Positions 37,512 through 52,271 are shown, counted from the stretch's first letter. The stretch: 64,000 nt of DNA from Buchnera aphidicola (Pemphigus populi) (GCF_964058935.1 NZ_OZ060372.1:1-64000), one strand, 5' to 3'. A program made the numbers and translations. Notes: generated by a model from the sequence alone, not told the origin.

Positions 37512-40500
37512 TTATTTATTTTTGTTTTTCATGAGAGTTGAATTTAGCAATTCAGATAAACTTGCAGCAGCCTCTTCGGGACTGATTCCAGATAAAGTGG
37601 TATCGGATTTTTTAGTTATTGATGAGGATAATCGATGATGACGATGATTCAATCGATTTTTATGGTATGCATATCCTGTACCAGCAGGTATGAGTCTACC
37701 AACAATGACGTTTTCTTTTAAACCTCTTAATTCATCTTTTTTTCCTGCAACTGCTGACTCTGTTAGAACTCGAGTAGTTTCTTGAAAGGATGCAGCGGAT
37801 ATGAATGATTCTGTAGCAAGAGATGCTTTTGTAATTCCCAATAAATCTCTGGAAAAAGTTGCTGGAATTTTATTTTTTTTCTCTAAATTACGATTTGATA
37901 TTTTTATGCGATAAAATTCTACTTGCTCTCCATCTAAAAATTCTGATTGTCCTGATTTGATAATTGTGGCTTTACGTAACATTTGGCGAATAATAACCTC
38001 AATATGTTTATCATTTATTTTTACCCCTTGAAGCCGATAAACTTCTTGTACTTCATTAACAATATATCTTGTTACAGCTTGTATTCCTCTTAACCTAAGA
38101 ATATCATGTGGAGATTCCGGACCATCAGATATAACATCTCCTCGTTCTACACGTTCTCCTTCAAAAACATTTAGCTGCCTCCATTTAGGAATCATTTCTT
38201 CATATATTTCACTACCATCAATGGGAGTAATGATTAAACGTCTTTTTCCTTTCGTTTCTTTCCCAAAAGATATAAAACCGCTAATTTCTGCTAGTATAGC
38301 CAATTCTTTAGGTCGTCGAGCTTCAAATAAATCAGCTACTCTAGGTAATCCACCAGTAATATCTTTGGTGACGACTGATTCCTGTGGAATTCTAGCTAAT
38401 GTATCTCCTGAACTAATTTTAATGCCATTATCTAATTGAATAATACTCCTACCAGGAAGAAAATATTGTGCCGGCATATCAGTACCTGGTAGGAGTACAT
38501 CTTGGTTAAATGAATCGATTATTTTTAATGCAGGACGAAGATCTTTTGCTATAGAAGTGCGTTCAGCTGTATCTAATATTACTATAGAAGTTAATCCTGT
38601 TAATTCATCTGTTTGTCGAGTGATGCTTTGTCCATCTATCATATCAATAAATTTAACATAACCATTTACTTCGGTTATCACAGGTATAGTGTGCGGATCC
38701 CATTTAGCTATAGTTTCACCTGAATTAACAGTTTCTCCATGTCCTTTAATCATAATAGCACCGTATGGAATTTTATAACTTTCTTGTGTTCTTCCTAATG
38801 CATCTATCATTTTCAATTCAACATTACGTGAAGTAATAATAATTTTACCTTCTGAATTAATTACTGATTTAGAATTATTAAGATTAATTTTCCCTTTATT
38901 TTTAACTTGGATACTAGATGTAGCAGCTGCTCTTGATGCGGCTCCTCCAATATGAAAAGTTCGCATTGTTAATTGAGTTCCTGGTTCTCCTATTGATTGC
39001 GCAGCAATAACACCAATAGCTTCTCCTTTATTAACCAAATGACCACGTGCTAAATCACGACCATAACAGTAGGCACAAATTCCAAAATCAGTATCACAAT
39101 TTACTACTGATCTAACTTTGATGCTATCTATGGAATTTATTTCTAATATATCGCACCATTTTTCATTTAGTAATGTATTACGAGGAACTAAAATATCTGC
39201 TGAATATGATTGTAAAATATTTTCAGCTGTAAGTCGTCCTAATACTCTTTCTCTTAAAGGTTCTTTAACTTCCCCACCTTCAATTACTGGTGTCATTATA
39301 ATTCCTTCATGAGTCAAACAGTCATCTTCAGTAACTACTAAATCTTGAGCTACATCTACTAAACGACGAGTTAAATATCCAGAATTAGCAGTTTTTAAAG
39401 CAGTATCTGCTAATCCTTTTCTCGCACCATGGGTAGAAATAAAATATTGCAGTACGTTTAAGCCTTCACGAAAGTTAGCTGTAATAGGAGTTTCAATGAT
39501 AGAACCATCTGGTTTTGCCATTAAACCTCTCATTCCAGCTAATTGTCTGATTTGAGCAGCAGAACCACGTGCTCCTGAGTCTGCCATCATAAAAATACTA
39601 TTAAAAGATATTTGTTTTTCAATTTTTCCATTTTTATTAATAATAGAATCCATGGAAAGATTGGCCATCATAGCTTTTGCAACACGTTCGTTAGCAGCTG
39701 CCCAAATATCAATAACTTTGTTATATCTTTCACCTGCTGTCACTAATCCAGATTGAAATTGTTCTTGAATTTCTGAAACTTCAGTTTCAGCTTCTGTAAT
39801 AATATCTGCTTTTTCACAGGGTATAACCATATCATCTATGCCGACAGAGGCTCCGGAACGGGCAGCGTAAGCAAATCCCGTATACATGATTTGATCAGCA
39901 AAATTAACGGTAGGCTTTAATCCCAGAATACGATAACAAGTATTAATCATTGTAGATATTCTTTTTTTTCCTAAAGTTCGATTAACCATAGAGAAAGGTA
40001 AACCTTTTGGAACAATCATCCATAAAATCGCTCTACCTATTGTGGTATCAATAATTTCATTTTTTTTTAAAATAATTTTTTCTTCTTTTTTTTCATATTC
40101 AGCAATTCTAATTTTAACCATTGTGTGCAATTCAGCAATATCTGAACGATAGAGACGTTCTGCTTCTTTTGGACCGCTTAAAATCATTCCTTCACCCTTC
40201 CCATTGATTTTGGAACGAGTCATGTAATATAAGCCTAAAACAACATCTTGTGAAGGAACAATAATTGGTTCTCCATTCGCTGGAGATAAAATGTTATTGG
40301 TAGACATCATTAAAGCACGTGCTTCCAATTGAGCTTCAAGAGTTAGAGGAACATGAACTGCCATTTGATCACCATCAAAATCTGCATTGTAGGCTGCACA
40401 AACTAAAGGATGTAATTGTATGGCCTTTCCTTCAATTAAAATTGGTTCAAATGCTTGTATACCCAATCTATGTAGTGTAGGTGCACGATTTAGTAAAACA

Positions 40501-41759
40501 GGATGCTCACGAATAACCTCATCCAATATATCCCAAACTATAGATTCCTCTTTTTCTACCATTTTTTTTGCAGCTTTAATTGTTGTTGCTAAACCATTTA
40601 CTTCTAATTTTCCATATATAAATGGTTTAAATAATTCTAATGCCATTTTTTTTGGTAATCCACATTGGTGTAATCTTAGATAAGGACCAACGGTAATTAC
40701 TGAACGTCCGGAATAATCAACCCTTTTACCCAGTAAGTTTTGACGAAATCGACCTTGTTTACCTTTAATCATATCTGCTAATGATTTAAGGGGACGTTTA
40801 TTAGATCCTATGATAGCGCGACCTCGACGACCATTATCTAATAGAGCATCTATAGCTTCTTGTAACATACGTTTTTCATTTCTTACTATAATATCTGGAG
40901 CAGATAGGTCTAATAATCTTTTTAATCGATTATTTCTGTTGATTACTCGTCGATATAAATCATTTAAATCAGATGTTGCAAATCTTCCTCCATCTAAAGG
41001 GACTAGAGGTCTTAAATCAGGTGGTAAGATTGGTAGAACATTGAGAATCATCCATTCTGGTTTATTATTTGATTGTATAAATGATTCTATTAATTTAATA
41101 CGTTTAGTTAATTTCTTTCTTTTGGTTTCAGAATGACTATTTTGTAGCTCATTTCTTAGGATTTCGCATTCTTCTTTTAAATTTATGTTTTTTAAAAGTG
41201 TTTGGATAGCTTCAGCTCCCATTTTTGCATCAAAATCATCTCCAAATTCTTCTAATGCATCCAAATATTGTTCTTCTGTTAAAATTTGTTTTTTTTCTAA
41301 ATTTGTCATACCTTCATCAACAATCACATAAGATTCAAAGTAGAGAACTCTTTCTATATCTCTAAGAGGCATGTCTAATAATAAACCAATGCGTGATGGC
41401 AAGGATTTTAAAAACCAAATATGTGCTATAGGAGAGGCTAGTTCAATATGTCCCATTCTTTCACGACGTACTTTACTTTGAGTTACTTCGACTCCACATT
41501 TTTCACAAATGACACCGCGGTGTTTTAAACGTTTATATTTACCACATAAACATTCATAATCTTTTACTGGACCAAAAATTCGTGCACAAAATAAACCATC
41601 ACGTTCAGGTTTAAATGTACGATAATTAATTGTTTCTGGTTTTTTAACTTCCCCAAAAGACCATGAACGGATGGTATCTGGTGAAGATAATGATATTTTA
41701 ATTGCATCGAATTCTTCAGCTTTAGTTTGTTTCTTTAGAAAATTAAGCAAGTCTTTCAC
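37512..41759 (-). CDS. rpoC: RNA polymerase subunit beta-prime
   Basis: Beta-prime forms half of the RNA polymerase active centre. It has 1415 residues (E. coli 1407). Zinc ligands Cys70, Cys72, Cys85 and Cys88 are present, the catalytic NADFDGD lies near residue 460, the second zinc site in [15 protein letters not shown], and the bridge/trigger region with [16 protein letters not shown]. The start is GTG (41757-41759) with GGGAG seven bases upstream, as in E. coli. Co-transcribed with rpoB, 84 bases upstream. Confidence 0.98.
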   Translation of the reverse strand: MKDLLNFLKKQTKAEEFDAIKISLSSPDTIRSWSFGEVKKPETINYRTFKPERDGLFCARIFGPVKDYECLCGKYKRLKHRGVICEKCGVEVTQSKVRRERMGHIELASPIAHIWFLKSLPSRIGLLLDMPLRDIERVLYFESYVIVDEGMTNLEKKQILTEEQYLDALEEFGDDFDAKMGAEAIQTLLKNINLKEECEILRNELQNSHSETKRKKLTKRIKLIESFIQSNNKPEWMILNVLPILPPDLRPLVPLDGGRFATSDLNDLYRRVINRNNRLKRLLDLSAPDIIVRNEKRMLQEAIDALLDNGRRGRAIIGSNKRPLKSLADMIKGKQGRFRQNLLGKRVDYSGRSVITVGPYLRLHQCGLPKKMALELFKPFIYGKLEVNGLATTIKAAKKMVEKEESIVWDILDEVIREHPVLLNRAPTLHRLGIQAFEPILIEGKAIQLHPLVCAAYNADFDGDQMAVHVPLTLEAQLEARALMMSTNNILSPANGEPIIVPSQDVVLGLYYMTRSKINGKGEGMILSGPKEAERLYRSDIAELHTMVKIRIAEYEKKEEKIILKKNEIIDTTIGRAILWMIVPKGLPFSMVNRTLGKKRISTMINTCYRILGLKPTVNFADQIMYTGFAYAARSGASVGIDDMVIPCEKADIITEAETEVSEIQEQFQSGLVTAGERYNKVIDIWAAANERVAKAMMANLSMDSIINKNGKIEKQISFNSIFMMADSGARGSAAQIRQLAGMRGLMAKPDGSIIETPITANFREGLNVLQYFISTHGARKGLADTALKTANSGYLTRRLVDVAQDLVVTEDDCLTHEGIIMTPVIEGGEVKEPLRERVLGRLTAENILQSYSADILVPRNTLLNEKWCDILEINSIDSIKVRSVVNCDTDFGICAYCYGRDLARGHLVNKGEAIGVIAAQSIGEPGTQLTMRTFHIGGAASRAAATSSIQVKNKGKINLNNSKSVINSEGKIIITSRNVELKMIDALGRTQESYKIPYGAIMIKGHGETVNSGETIAKWDPHTIPVITEVNGYVKFIDMIDGQSITRQTDELTGLTSIVILDTAERTSIAKDLRPALKIIDSFNQDVLLPGTDMPAQYFLPGRSIIQLDNGIKISSGDTLARIPQESVVTKDITGGLPRVADLFEARRPKELAILAEISGFISFGKETKGKRRLIITPIDGSEIYEEMIPKWRQLNVFEGERVERGDVISDGPESPHDILRLRGIQAVTRYIVNEVQEVYRLQGVKINDKHIEVIIRQMLRKATIIKSGQSEFLDGEQVEFYRIKISNRNLEKKNKIPATFSRDLLGITKASLATESFISAASFQETTRVLTESAVAGKKDELRGLKENVIVGRLIPAGTGYAYHKNRLNHRHHRLSSSITKKSDTTLSGISPEEAAASLSELLNSTLMKNKNK

Positions 41760-41843
41760 GGATTAGCTCCCGTCTGAGTGAACAGTGCAAGAGAAGAAGA
41801 ATAAAAATTAGATGTGTGGTAGTCGGGTATATATTTGAATGTT

Positions 41844-44800
41844 TTATTCATTTTCGAGTTCAATATTAATACCTAATGATCTAATTTCTTTTAACAAGAC
41901 ATTAAATGATTCTGGCATTCCAGGTTCCATTTTATGATTTCCATCTACAATATTTTTATACATTTTTGTTCTTCCGGTAACATCATCAGATTTTACAGTA
42001 AGCATTTCTTGTAAAGTATAGGAAGCTCCATATGCTTCCAATGCCCAAACTTCCATTTCTCCAAAACGTTGTCCACCAAATTGGGCTTTACCACCTAATG
42101 GTTGTTGTGTGACTAGACTATAAGATCCTGTTGATCTAGCATGCATTTTATCATCTACTAAATGATTTAGTTTTAACATGTACATATATCCAACAGTTAC
42201 TGGTCGTTCAAATTTTTCTCCAGTGCGTCCATCAAAAAGTGTAATTTGACCAGAAGAAGGAAGATTTGCTAATTCTAATAGTGTTTTAATTTCGTTTTCT
42301 TTAGCTCCATCAAATACAGGGGTAGCAATAGGAATGCCTTTCCTAAAGTTTTTTGCTAAAATTAATATTTCTTTATCAGAGAATGTATTAAAATCTATTT
42401 TTTGACGAATATTTTCACCTATATTGAATGCTTTTTGTATAAATTTTCGTAAATTTTCAATCTTTTCTTTTTTATTCAGCATAGCATTAATTTTATCACC
42501 TAATCCTTTTGAAGCTAGACCTAGATGAGTTTCTAGAATTTGTCCAATATTCATTCTAGATGGTACACCTAATGGATTAAGAACAATATCTACTGGTATT
42601 CCATGTTGGTCATAGGGCATATCTTCTATTGGATTAATTTTAGAAATAACTCCTTTATTTCCATGACGTCCCGCCATTTTATCACCAGGTTGAATATGTC
42701 TTTTTACAGCTAAATATACTTTTACTATCTTTAAAACACCTGGAGCTAAGTCATCGCCTTGAGTAATTTTTTTTCGATTTTCTTCTAATTTTTTTTCAAA
42801 TTCCTTTTTTAATGTATTATATTGTTCAATTAGCTTTTCTAATACTTTTTTATTTTTATTAGTATGTAATTTTATTGTTAACCATTCTTCTTTAGGTATT
42901 TTAGAGAGTTCCGATATAGGAATACCAGAATCAGTGAAATTATTTTGAATGCGAATAAAAAGACCGGATTCAAATATTTTAAATTCTTCTGTTAAATCTT
43001 TTTTAATTTTTTTTAATTGCATATCTTCAATTTCTAAAGTGCGTTTATCTTTTTCTACCCCATCTCGTGTAAAAATCTGTAAATCAATTACTGTACCCGA
43101 CACACCATTAGGTACACGTAAAGAAGAATCTTTAACATCGGAAGCTTTTTCTCCAAAAATAGCACGTAATAGTTTTTCTTCTGGTGTTAATTGAGTTTCT
43201 CCCTTTGGTGTCACCTTTCCTACAAGTATATCTCCTCCTGTGACTTCAGCTCCAATATATACAATTCCTGATTCATCTAATTTAGATAAAGCCGCTTCTC
43301 CTACATTAGGTATGTCTGATGTAATTTCTTCAATTCCTAATTTAGTATCACGGGAAATACATGCTAATTCTTGAATATGAATTGTTGTAAATTGATCTTT
43401 TTGTACAACTTTTTCTGAAATAAGTATGGAATCTTCAAAGTTATAACCATTCCAAGGCATAAAAGCTACACGCATGTTCTGGCCTAAAGCTAGTTCACCT
43501 AAATCAGTGGATGGGCCATCTGCTAAAACATCTCCTGATTCCACTTTTTCTCTTAAATGGATACAAGGAATTTGATTGATGCAGGTGTTTTGATTAGAAC
43601 GTGTATATTTATTTAAATTATATATATCAATACCAGATTCACCTATATTCATTGCTTTTTCATGAACTTTTATGACGATTCGGGATGCATCTACATATTG
43701 TACTGTTCCGCTTCTTTTGGCTACCACTGTAACTCCAGAATCTACAGCAACAGCCCTTTCCATTCCGGTTCCTACTAAAGGTTTTTCTGATCGTAAGGTT
43801 GGCACCGCTTGTCGTTGCATGTTGGCACCCATTAAAGCACGATTAGCATCGTCGTGTTCTAAAAAAGGAATTAAAGAAGCACCAACAGAAACAATTTGTT
43901 GGGTGGATACATCCATATAATCTACTTGTTTAGGATGGAATAAACTAGATTCCCCTTTATAACGACAAGTAACTAAATCATTAATAAAAATACTTGCAGA
44001 ATCAAGATTAGTATTAGCTTGTGCAATAATATAATTACCTTCTTCAATGGCAGATAAATATTGTATTTCATTAGTTACTAAGCTGTTTTTTACTTTTCTA
44101 TAAGGGGTTTCTAAAAAACCGTATTTATTAGTACGTGCGTAAACAGATAATGAATTAATCAATCCTATATTAGGACCTTCTGGTGTCTCAATGGGACACA
44201 CTCGGCCATAATGAGTTGGATGCACATCTCTTACCTCAAATCCAGCGCGTTCTCTAGTTAGACCGCCTACACCTAGTGCAGATATCCTACGTTTGTGTGT
44301 AATTTCAGATAGAGGGTTATTTTGATCCATAAATTGAGATAATTGACTTGATCCAAAAAATTCTTTTACAGCAGAAGAAATCGGTTTAGCATTTATCATA
44401 TCTTGTGGCATAATCGTATCGAGATCACCTAATGATAATCTTTCTTTTACTGCTCTTTCTACACGAACTAAACCTATGCGAAATTGATTTTCTGCCATTT
44501 CTCCAACAGATCTAATGCGACGATTTCCTAAATGATCTATATCATCTATTGTTCCTTTTCCGTTTCGTATATCTATTAATTTTTTAATAACATCTACGAT
44601 ATCCGACTTACTTAGTGTACCAGGTCCTATTATTTCTTTACGTAATAGAGAACGATTAAATTTCATTCTTCCTACAGATGAAAGATCATATCTATCTTCA
44701 GAAAAAAATAAATTTTCAAAGAGATTTTCTGCTGCTTCTCTCGTAGGTGGTTCACCTGGTCGCATCATTCTATAAATTTCTACTAATGCACTTAATTTAT

Positions 44801-45872
44801 CATGAGTTGGATCGATTCTTAACGTTTCTGAAATATAGGGACCATGGTCTAAATCATTGGTAAAAATAGTTTCTATTTTATTATATCCGTTTTTTATTAT
44901 TTTTTCTAAAATTTCAAGAGAAATTACTGTATTACATAAAGCAATTGGTTGATTGGTTTTTTGATCTAAATAATTTCTAGCAATAATTTTGTTAATGATA
45001 TATTCGATAGGGACTTCAATTTTATTGATATTATTTTTTTTTAGTTGTCGTATATGGTGAGCAGTAATACGTCGTCCTTTTTTTACATAAATAGTGTTAC
45101 ATAATTTTATGTCAAAGGAAGCTGTTTCACCGCGTAGTCTTTCAGGTACAAGTATCATTTCTATTTTTTTTTCAATAAATTTATAAATATTTTTTTTAAA
45201 AAATAAATTAATAATATCTTCTGTCGAATAATCTAGAGCACGTAAAAGAATGGTAACAGGTAATTTTCTTCTACGATCAATGCGAACGAATAAATTATCT
45301 TTTGGATCAAATTCAAAATCTAACCAAGATCCTCGGTAAGGTATAACTCGAGCGTTATATAAAACTTTTCCTGAAGAATGAGTTTTCCCTTTATCACTAT
45401 CAAAAAATACACCTGGACTGCGATGTAATTGTGAAACAATTACTCTTTCAGTACCATTAATAATAAATGTACCATTATCAGTCATAAGAGGAATTTCACC
45501 CATATATACTTCTTGTTCTTTAATATCCTTTACAGTAGCTTCTAAAGATTCTCTTTCATAAATAATCAAACGTAGTTTTACTCGTAATGGAGCAGAATAG
45601 GTGGCTCCTCGAATTTGACATTCTTTTACATTAAAAATAGATTGACCTAATTGATAACTAATGTATTGCAGTTCAGCATTACCGCTATAGCTACGGATAG
45701 GAAATATAGAACAAAAAGCAGCTTCCAATCCATATTGACCTGTTGAATCTCGTTTAATGAATTTTTTAAATGAGTCAAGTTGGATAGAAAGCAGATATGG
45801 TATATCTAAAATTTGTGGTTGTTTCCCAAAATCTTTGCGAATTCTTTTTTTTTCGGTATAAGAGTAAACCAT
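41844..45872 (-). CDS. rpoB: RNA polymerase subunit beta
   Basis: Beta is the second large catalytic subunit. It has 1342 residues, identical in length to E. coli. The rifampicin-region segment [28 protein letters not shown] is present with wild-type residues, as are the active-site blocks [14 protein letters not shown] and [14 protein letters not shown] and the C-terminal [23 protein letters not shown] is close to the ATG. An attenuator hairpin lies between rplL and this gene. Confidence 0.98.
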   Translation of the reverse strand: MVYSYTEKKRIRKDFGKQPQILDIPYLLSIQLDSFKKFIKRDSTGQYGLEAAFCSIFPIRSYSGNAELQYISYQLGQSIFNVKECQIRGATYSAPLRVKLRLIIYERESLEATVKDIKEQEVYMGEIPLMTDNGTFIINGTERVIVSQLHRSPGVFFDSDKGKTHSSGKVLYNARVIPYRGSWLDFEFDPKDNLFVRIDRRRKLPVTILLRALDYSTEDIINLFFKKNIYKFIEKKIEMILVPERLRGETASFDIKLCNTIYVKKGRRITAHHIRQLKKNNINKIEVPIEYIINKIIARNYLDQKTNQPIALCNTVISLEILEKIIKNGYNKIETIFTNDLDHGPYISETLRIDPTHDKLSALVEIYRMMRPGEPPTREAAENLFENLFFSEDRYDLSSVGRMKFNRSLLRKEIIGPGTLSKSDIVDVIKKLIDIRNGKGTIDDIDHLGNRRIRSVGEMAENQFRIGLVRVERAVKERLSLGDLDTIMPQDMINAKPISSAVKEFFGSSQLSQFMDQNNPLSEITHKRRISALGVGGLTRERAGFEVRDVHPTHYGRVCPIETPEGPNIGLINSLSVYARTNKYGFLETPYRKVKNSLVTNEIQYLSAIEEGNYIIAQANTNLDSASIFINDLVTCRYKGESSLFHPKQVDYMDVSTQQIVSVGASLIPFLEHDDANRALMGANMQRQAVPTLRSEKPLVGTGMERAVAVDSGVTVVAKRSGTVQYVDASRIVIKVHEKAMNIGESGIDIYNLNKYTRSNQNTCINQIPCIHLREKVESGDVLADGPSTDLGELALGQNMRVAFMPWNGYNFEDSILISEKVVQKDQFTTIHIQELACISRDTKLGIEEITSDIPNVGEAALSKLDESGIVYIGAEVTGGDILVGKVTPKGETQLTPEEKLLRAIFGEKASDVKDSSLRVPNGVSGTVIDLQIFTRDGVEKDKRTLEIEDMQLKKIKKDLTEEFKIFESGLFIRIQNNFTDSGIPISELSKIPKEEWLTIKLHTNKNKKVLEKLIEQYNTLKKEFEKKLEENRKKITQGDDLAPGVLKIVKVYLAVKRHIQPGDKMAGRHGNKGVISKINPIEDMPYDQHGIPVDIVLNPLGVPSRMNIGQILETHLGLASKGLGDKINAMLNKKEKIENLRKFIQKAFNIGENIRQKIDFNTFSDKEILILAKNFRKGIPIATPVFDGAKENEIKTLLELANLPSSGQITLFDGRTGEKFERPVTVGYMYMLKLNHLVDDKMHARSTGSYSLVTQQPLGGKAQFGGQRFGEMEVWALEAYGASYTLQEMLTVKSDDVTGRTKMYKNIVDGNHKMEPGMPESFNVLLKEIRSLGINIELENE

Positions 45873-46084
45873 AAGGTTCCTTAGCTAGATAATCAGTTAA
45901 ACTACCTTGTTTATTCTTTTATAAAGGATGGTTGATATATCTAATTTTTAAGTGCAGAAAATTATTCATAATTTTTATTAATCAATTAATATTGATTAAG
46001 ACCTATAATTAGATTTTTCAACTAAATATAATAATAATGTAATATTTGGTAATTAAAGTTATTTTATATTTTAATGAAGAAAGG

Positions 46085-46112
46085 CTGGTGGCTTATAATT
46101 ATTAGCCACCAG
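46085..46112 (-). terminator. Attenuator between rplL and rpoB
   Basis: A 9-bp perfect stem CTGGTGGCT/AGCCACCAG with a 10-base loop is followed on the minus strand by CCUUUCUUC. Its stem sequence and place resemble the E. coli partial terminator between rplL and rpoB, as I remember it, which sets the lower expression of rpoBC relative to the ribosomal genes. Confidence 0.7.
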
Positions 46113-46150
46113 TATTTATAAATAGAATTGACTTATTTAATAATAATTCA

Positions 46151-46522
46151 CTATTTAATTTCCACTTCAGCACCAGCATCTTCTAATATTTTTTTCAAGG
46201 ATGTCGCTTCATCTTTATTAATATTTTCTTTTACAAGAGTTGGTGCAGATTCAACTAAATCTTTAGCTTCTTTTAGTCCTAATCCGGTGGTACTACGTAC
46301 AGCTTTAATAACTGAAACTTTATTTTTACCTATATTTTTTAAAAACACGTTAAATTCTGTTTTTTCTTCAGCAGATTCAACATCTTGTTTTGTTATGGTA
46401 TTGGAATTTATCGAAGCAGCTGCAACACCAAATTTTTCTTCCATAGCGGATACCAGTTCAATAACATTTTTTACTGACATTTCTGCTATAGCTTCTAGAA
46501 TTTGTTCTTTATTGATAGACAT
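46151..46522 (-). CDS. rplL: 50S ribosomal protein L7/L12
   Basis: L7/L12 forms the flexible stalk that recruits translation factors. From ATG 46520-46522 the product is 123 residues (E. coli 121), starting [17 protein letters not shown], and containing [45 protein letters not shown] about 8 bases upstream supports this start; a longer in-frame reading adds 18 unconserved residues upstream and is rejected. The hinge between domains is short and carries Asn/Thr instead of the usual Ala/Val. Confidence 0.96.
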   Translation of the reverse strand: MSINKEQILEAIAEMSVKNVIELVSAMEEKFGVAAASINSNTITKQDVESAEEKTEFNVFLKNIGKNKVSVIKAVRSTTGLGLKEAKDLVESAPTLVKENINKDEATSLKKILEDAGAEVEIK

Positions 46523-46586
46523 AAAAGTATTCCCAACAAAAATCAGAAGTGGTGTACGTAGTATCTGGTATATCAAAAGGTAATTA

Positions 46587-47090
46587 TTAGCTTAATGTTT
46601 TTTCTTTTTTATTAGATATAGCAAATACGGTACGAATAAGTTTTCCTACAGCAGCTTCTTTTATTAAGGATATAAAAATAATTATAGCCTCATTATAAGT
46701 TGGCATATCTGCAAGGTGGTGCACTTGTAATGTAGATAATATTTTTTCTTCAAAAACACCACCAGTAATTTTGAAGTTTTTATTTTTTTTTGAAAAATCT
46801 TTAAATAATCTAGCGCCACTACCTGGATGTTTAAGAGAATATGCAACCAAAGTAGGACCTTTAAATTTGTTTTTAAGACATTCGAAGGATGTTCCTTGAA
46901 TAGCTAAGTTTAATAAGGTGTTTCGTACAATACTGATTGTTACTCCAATATTTCGGCTTAATTTTCTAAGTTCAGTGATATTATTTGTTGTTACACCCCG
47001 AGAATCTGCTATTACAATAGACAAAGCAATATTGGCTATATGATGAATTTTAGAAACAATTTCTTTTTTATTATGCAGACTTAATGGCAT
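46587..47090 (-). CDS. rplJ: 50S ribosomal protein L10
   Basis: L10 anchors the L7/L12 stalk and, in E. coli, represses its own operon by binding the leader. From ATG 47088-47090 the product is 167 residues (E. coli 165). [16 protein letters not shown] and [30 protein letters not shown] are diagnostic, and the C-terminal helix binds L12. AGGAG is 10 bases upstream; the reading from 47123 would add 11 unconserved residues. Confidence 0.95.
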   Translation of the reverse strand: MPLSLHNKKEIVSKIHHIANIALSIVIADSRGVTTNNITELRKLSRNIGVTISIVRNTLLNLAIQGTSFECLKNKFKGPTLVAYSLKHPGSGARLFKDFSKKNKNFKITGGVFEEKILSTLQVHHLADMPTYNEAIIIFISLIKEAAVGKLIRTVFAISNKKEKTLS

Positions 47091-47366
47091 TTTTATTTTG
47101 CTCCTAGATTTTATCTGTATCATTTATAATATAACTTTTGATGTGTTATATATAAAAATGCTAAAAGCAGTCATTTTATTTAATAATTGTATTTATAGTT
47201 ATTGATAATATATAATAAATTGGTGATTTATACACAGTTATCCAGACAAAACTATGTATAAAAGTTTATTCTCTAAACTTAATTCATTTTAGATATTCAT
47301 TAATTAAAGGGAAATTATTATAAATAATATTTCTTACAACGTAAAGTATAAATAATGTTTATTTAT
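47091..47366 (-). promoter_or_regulatory. Leader/spacer between rplA and rplJ
   Basis: In E. coli this interval contains the rplJ promoter and the L10-L12 binding leader. The 276 bases here have room for both, but I could not draw the conserved kink-turn by eye. It holds TTATACACA (47228-47236), a match to the DnaA-box consensus TTATNCACA, and TTATCCAGA (47238-47246), one mismatch away. No gene is present. Confidence 0.4.
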
Positions 47367-48062
47367 TTAATGTAAAGTAGATTGATCAATTTTTAATCCA
47401 GCTCCCATGGTTGTAGATAAAACTATTTTTTTAATATAAATTCCTTTAGATTGTGAAGGTTTAGCTTTATTTAAAGAAATTAAAAGTGCATATAAATTTT
47501 CTTTTATACTTTTTTCTAAAAAATTAATTTTTCCAATACTAGCATGAATAATTCCATTTTTATCGTTACGATAACGAATTTGTCCTATTTTAGCATTTTT
47601 TACTGTTTTAAAAATATTTTCTGTTACTGTTCCTAATTTTGGATTAGGCATTAGTCCCCGAGGTCCTAATATTGTACCTAATTTACCCACTATTTTCATA
47701 GTTTCTGGAGTAGCAATCACAATATCAAAATTAATTACTTTATTTTTTATTTTTTCTACTAAATCTTCCAGTCCAATAAAATCTGCACCCGCAGAAACAG
47801 CTTCTTTTACATGTTTTTCACTTTTAGCAAAAACAGCAACTTTGATTATACGTCCAATTCCGTGGGGTAATAAAGTATAACCACGAATATTTTGTTCTGA
47901 TTTTTTAGAATCAATACCTAAGTGAATTGATACATCAATACTTTCGTTAAATTTTTTTGTTGAAAATTTTTTTAATAGTAGCAGGCTTTCGTCAATGTGA
48001 TAATTTTTTTTAGAATCGGTCTTATTCTTTATAAGAATCATTTTTTTTGTTAATTTTTTCAT
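47367..48062 (-). CDS. rplA: 50S ribosomal protein L1
   Basis: L1 forms the mobile L1 stalk at the E site. The 231-residue protein (E. coli 234) has [17 protein letters not shown] and the signature [23 protein letters not shown], then [14 protein letters not shown] at the C-terminus. It starts two bases after the rplK stop, so the two are translationally coupled as in E. coli, where L1 represses both. Confidence 0.97.
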   Translation of the reverse strand: MKKLTKKMILIKNKTDSKKNYHIDESLLLLKKFSTKKFNESIDVSIHLGIDSKKSEQNIRGYTLLPHGIGRIIKVAVFAKSEKHVKEAVSAGADFIGLEDLVEKIKNKVINFDIVIATPETMKIVGKLGTILGPRGLMPNPKLGTVTENIFKTVKNAKIGQIRYRNDKNGIIHASIGKINFLEKSIKENLYALLISLNKAKPSQSKGIYIKKIVLSTTMGAGLKIDQSTLH

Positions 48063-48064
48063 AT

Positions 48065-48493
48065 TTATTCCTCTACTATTAAACCCATAGAATAAGCTGT
48101 TCCTTCTATTGATTTAGCCATTTTTTCAAGATTAGAACCAGTCATATCTATTTTTTTCATTAAGGCTATTTCTAAAATTTGTTTTTTTGTTATTTTTCCA
48201 ATTTTTTCTTGATTAGGTTTACCTGAACCAGATTTGATACCTGCTATTTTTTTTAGTAAAATAGAAGCTGGTGGGGTTTTTGTAATAAAAGAAAAAGAAC
48301 GATCAGTGTATACTGTAACAATCACCGGTATTGGTAATCCTTTTTCTATGTTTTCTGTTTTTAAATTAAAAGCTTTACAAAATTCCATAATGTTCACTCC
48401 TTTTTGTCCTAATGCAGGACCTACGGGAGGACTGGGATTAGCCATACCTGCTGAAACTTGTAATTTAACGTAGCTTTGTATTTTTTTAGCCAT
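48065..48493 (-). CDS. rplK: 50S ribosomal protein L11
   Basis: L11 lies at the GTPase-associated centre and is needed for stringent activation of RelA. The 142-residue product equals E. coli in length; [34 protein letters not shown] is the N-terminal domain and the C-terminal RNA-binding domain contains [17 protein letters not shown] and ends [13 protein letters not shown]. 122 bases separate it from nusG. Confidence 0.97.
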   Translation of the reverse strand: MAKKIQSYVKLQVSAGMANPSPPVGPALGQKGVNIMEFCKAFNLKTENIEKGLPIPVIVTVYTDRSFSFITKTPPASILLKKIAGIKSGSGKPNQEKIGKITKKQILEIALMKKIDMTGSNLEKMAKSIEGTAYSMGLIVEE

Positions 48494-48615
48494 AAAATTT
48501 ATGTACCATATATTAATATTATAATAATTTTATATTTTAGTAACCATTTTTACTATTTGTTAAAATAATTAATTTCTATTAAAATAATTTTTCTGATAAT
48601 TTTAAAAGAAAAAAA

Positions 48616-49161
48616 TTAATTTTTTTCTACTTGTGCAAAATCTAATTCGACAGGAGTAGCTCTTCCAAATATAGATACAGAGACTTTTAATCTGTTTTTT
48701 TCATAATCAACTTCTTCTACTACACCATTAAAATCTGAAAATGGACCGTTATTTACCCTTATCATTTCACCTGGTTCAAATAATGTTTTTGGTCTAGGTT
48801 TATCACCAATTTGTCTTAATCTAGTAATGATAGTATCTACTTCTTTATCACTAATTGGAGCAGGACGATCGGATGTACCTCCAACAAAACCCATTACTCG
48901 CGGAACGCTGCGAACTAAATGCCAACTCATTTCATTCATAGTCATTTGTATCAATACATATCCTGGGAAAAATTTATGTTCGCTTTTTTTACGTTGTCCA
49001 CCTCGGATTTCTATTACTTCTTCACTGGGCACCATAATATCTCCAAAAAATTTTTCCATATTATTTAATTTAACATGTTCTCGTATTGATTCTGCTATTC
49101 TATTTTCAAAACCAGAAAATGCTTGCAGTACATACCAGCGTTTTTTTTGAGTATCATACAT
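48616..49161 (-). CDS. nusG: Transcription termination/antitermination factor NusG
   Basis: NusG suppresses pausing, links RNA polymerase to the ribosome and assists Rho. The 181-residue protein equals E. coli: NGN domain [18 protein letters not shown] to [17 protein letters not shown], then the KOW domain from about residue 125 with [24 protein letters not shown]. Its start lies just beyond the secE stop (one base between), so it is coupled to secE. Confidence 0.98.
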   Translation of the reverse strand: MYDTQKKRWYVLQAFSGFENRIAESIREHVKLNNMEKFFGDIMVPSEEVIEIRGGQRKKSEHKFFPGYVLIQMTMNEMSWHLVRSVPRVMGFVGGTSDRPAPISDKEVDTIITRLRQIGDKPRPKTLFEPGEMIRVNNGPFSDFNGVVEEVDYEKNRLKVSVSIFGRATPVELDFAQVEKN

Positions 49162-49162
49162 C

Positions 49163-49546
49163 TCATAATCTCAGGTTAGTGATAAATGATACCAATTGGA
49201 ATAGAATATTATCTAGTCCCCATATTACTAATGACATAGTAATAGCAATAATTGAAACAATTAATGTAGTATATAGTGTTTCTGTATTACTAGGCCAAAT
49301 TATTTTTTTTATTTCTTTTTTTGATTTATTGGCGAAAGATAGTATTTTTTTTCCTTCTTCTACATATAAAAAAATAAATAGTGTTAAACCAATCAAACTG
49401 ACACTACATAGTATACGTAATATGAGTATTGTATTGGTACAGTAAATGTTATAAATAATAGATGTCAGAAGTATTATAAATATATAAGACAATTTTATTA
49501 TTTTTATTGTTTTAGTTTTTTTTTTGAAACAGCTATTAGAATGCAT
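49163..49546 (-). CDS. secE: Protein translocase subunit SecE
   Basis: SecE clamps SecY in the general secretion channel. The 127-residue protein (E. coli 127) has three hydrophobic segments (about residues 19-37, 43-62 and 93-118) and the conserved amphipathic piece [28 protein letters not shown] run of ten T at 49516-49525 (A on the coding strand) is read in frame near the N-terminus. AGGA lies upstream of the ATG. Confidence 0.94.
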   Translation of the reverse strand: MHSNSCFKKKTKTIKIIKLSYIFIILLTSIIYNIYCTNTILILRILCSVSLIGLTLFIFLYVEEGKKILSFANKSKKEIKKIIWPSNTETLYTTLIVSIIAITMSLVIWGLDNILFQLVSFITNLRL

Positions 49547-49917
49547 AAATAATCCTAAAATCTATAAATTGAAGATTTTATATCTTAATGATTTTATAAA
49601 TTTTAATAATATAAATTATAGTGAATTAATGTAATTATATATTTTTCATAATTTAATAGTATAAAAATGAAAAATTAAGATATTATACAAAAAATTATAT
49701 CTATTATATAGGTATATAATTTTATTTTAAATAATAATTAAATATCGTTAGAGTGGGATTATATATAATAAATTAAAAATGAGGGATTTTTAGTTTTAAA
49801 ATAACTAGTTCCTATTATAAAAAATAAAAAAATTTAAGAAGTATTGTAACATATTTTTATTTTTATGTATTGATTTCTATAAAACATATTTATTAATTTT
49901 TTACTGAAATATTTTTA
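49547..49917. other. Spacer between tRNA-Thr(GGT) and secE (tufB position)
   Basis: E. coli has tufB here, co-transcribed with the tRNA block. The 371 bases contain no elongation factor Tu frame and no remnant that I can recognise, so tufB was removed cleanly. One remaining tuf gene elsewhere would suffice. Confidence 0.65.
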
Positions 49918-49990
49918 TGCTGATACCCAGATTTGAACTGGGGACCTCACCCTTACCATGGGTGCGCTCTACCTACTGAGCCATATCAGC
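49918..49990 (-). tRNA. thrT: tRNA-Thr (anticodon GGT)
   Basis: A 73-base cloverleaf on the minus strand: acceptor GCTGATA/TATCAGC, D-arm GGCTCAGTAGGTAGAGC, anticodon arm CACCC-ATGGTAA-GGGTG, T-arm GGTTCAAATC variant CAGTTCAAATCTG, discriminator A, no CCA encoded. It is the fourth tRNA of the block that in E. coli runs thrU-tyrU-glyT-thrT-tufB. Confidence 0.97.
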
Positions 49991-50001
49991 TTTAATTTCT
50001 T

Positions 50002-50073
50002 AGCGGGCAGCGGGAATCGAACCCGCATTATCAGCTTGGAAGGCTGAGATAATAACCCTTATATGATGCCCGC
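50002..50073 (-). tRNA. glyT: tRNA-Gly (anticodon TCC)
   Basis: A 72-base cloverleaf: acceptor GCGGGCA/TGCCCGC with discriminator T, anticodon loop CTTCCAA holding TCC, T-loop GGTTCGATTCC. The 3' CCA is not encoded. It has the same size as the E. coli glyT gene without CCA. Confidence 0.96.
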
Positions 50074-50120
50074 TTTATTAATTAAAATTAATGAATATAA
50101 TGTTATATTATTAAAATAAT

Positions 50121-50202
50121 TGGTGGGAGAAGGATTCGAACCTTCGAAGTCTATGACGGCAGATTTACAGTCTGCTCCCTTTAACCACTCGGGAATCCCA
50201 CC
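50121..50202 (-). tRNA. tyrU: tRNA-Tyr (anticodon GTA)
   Basis: A class II tRNA of 82 bases with a long variable arm: acceptor GGTGGGA/TCTCCCACC, anticodon arm GCAGA-CTGTAAA-TCTGC, T-loop GGTTCGAATCC, discriminator A. CCA is not encoded. The length equals E. coli tRNA-Tyr without CCA. Confidence 0.96.
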
Positions 50203-50216
50203 TGAATAATTAATGA

Positions 50217-50289
<73 letters not shown>

Positions 50290-50317
50290 TTACTAAACGT
50301 AGGTTTTTAAAATATAT

Positions 50318-50346
50318 ATATTACAGATAGATTAGTTTTTATGCAA
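50318..50346 (-). promoter_or_regulatory. Candidate promoter of the tRNA block
   Basis: On the minus strand TTGCAT (50341-50346), a 17-base spacer and TAATAT (50318-50323) give a good sigma-70 pattern about 30 bases before the first tRNA. Transcription may continue through secE-nusG. Assigned by pattern and position. Confidence 0.5.

Positions 50347-52271
<1,925 letters not shown>

Noticed and set aside
40420..41136. Open frames of 87 and 108 residues on + opposite rpoC
   Set aside because: Antisense to intact rpoC with no ribosome-binding site or family resemblance.
46128..46583. 151-residue open frame on the + strand
   Set aside because: It lies antisense over rplL, which is certain; the frame is a shadow.
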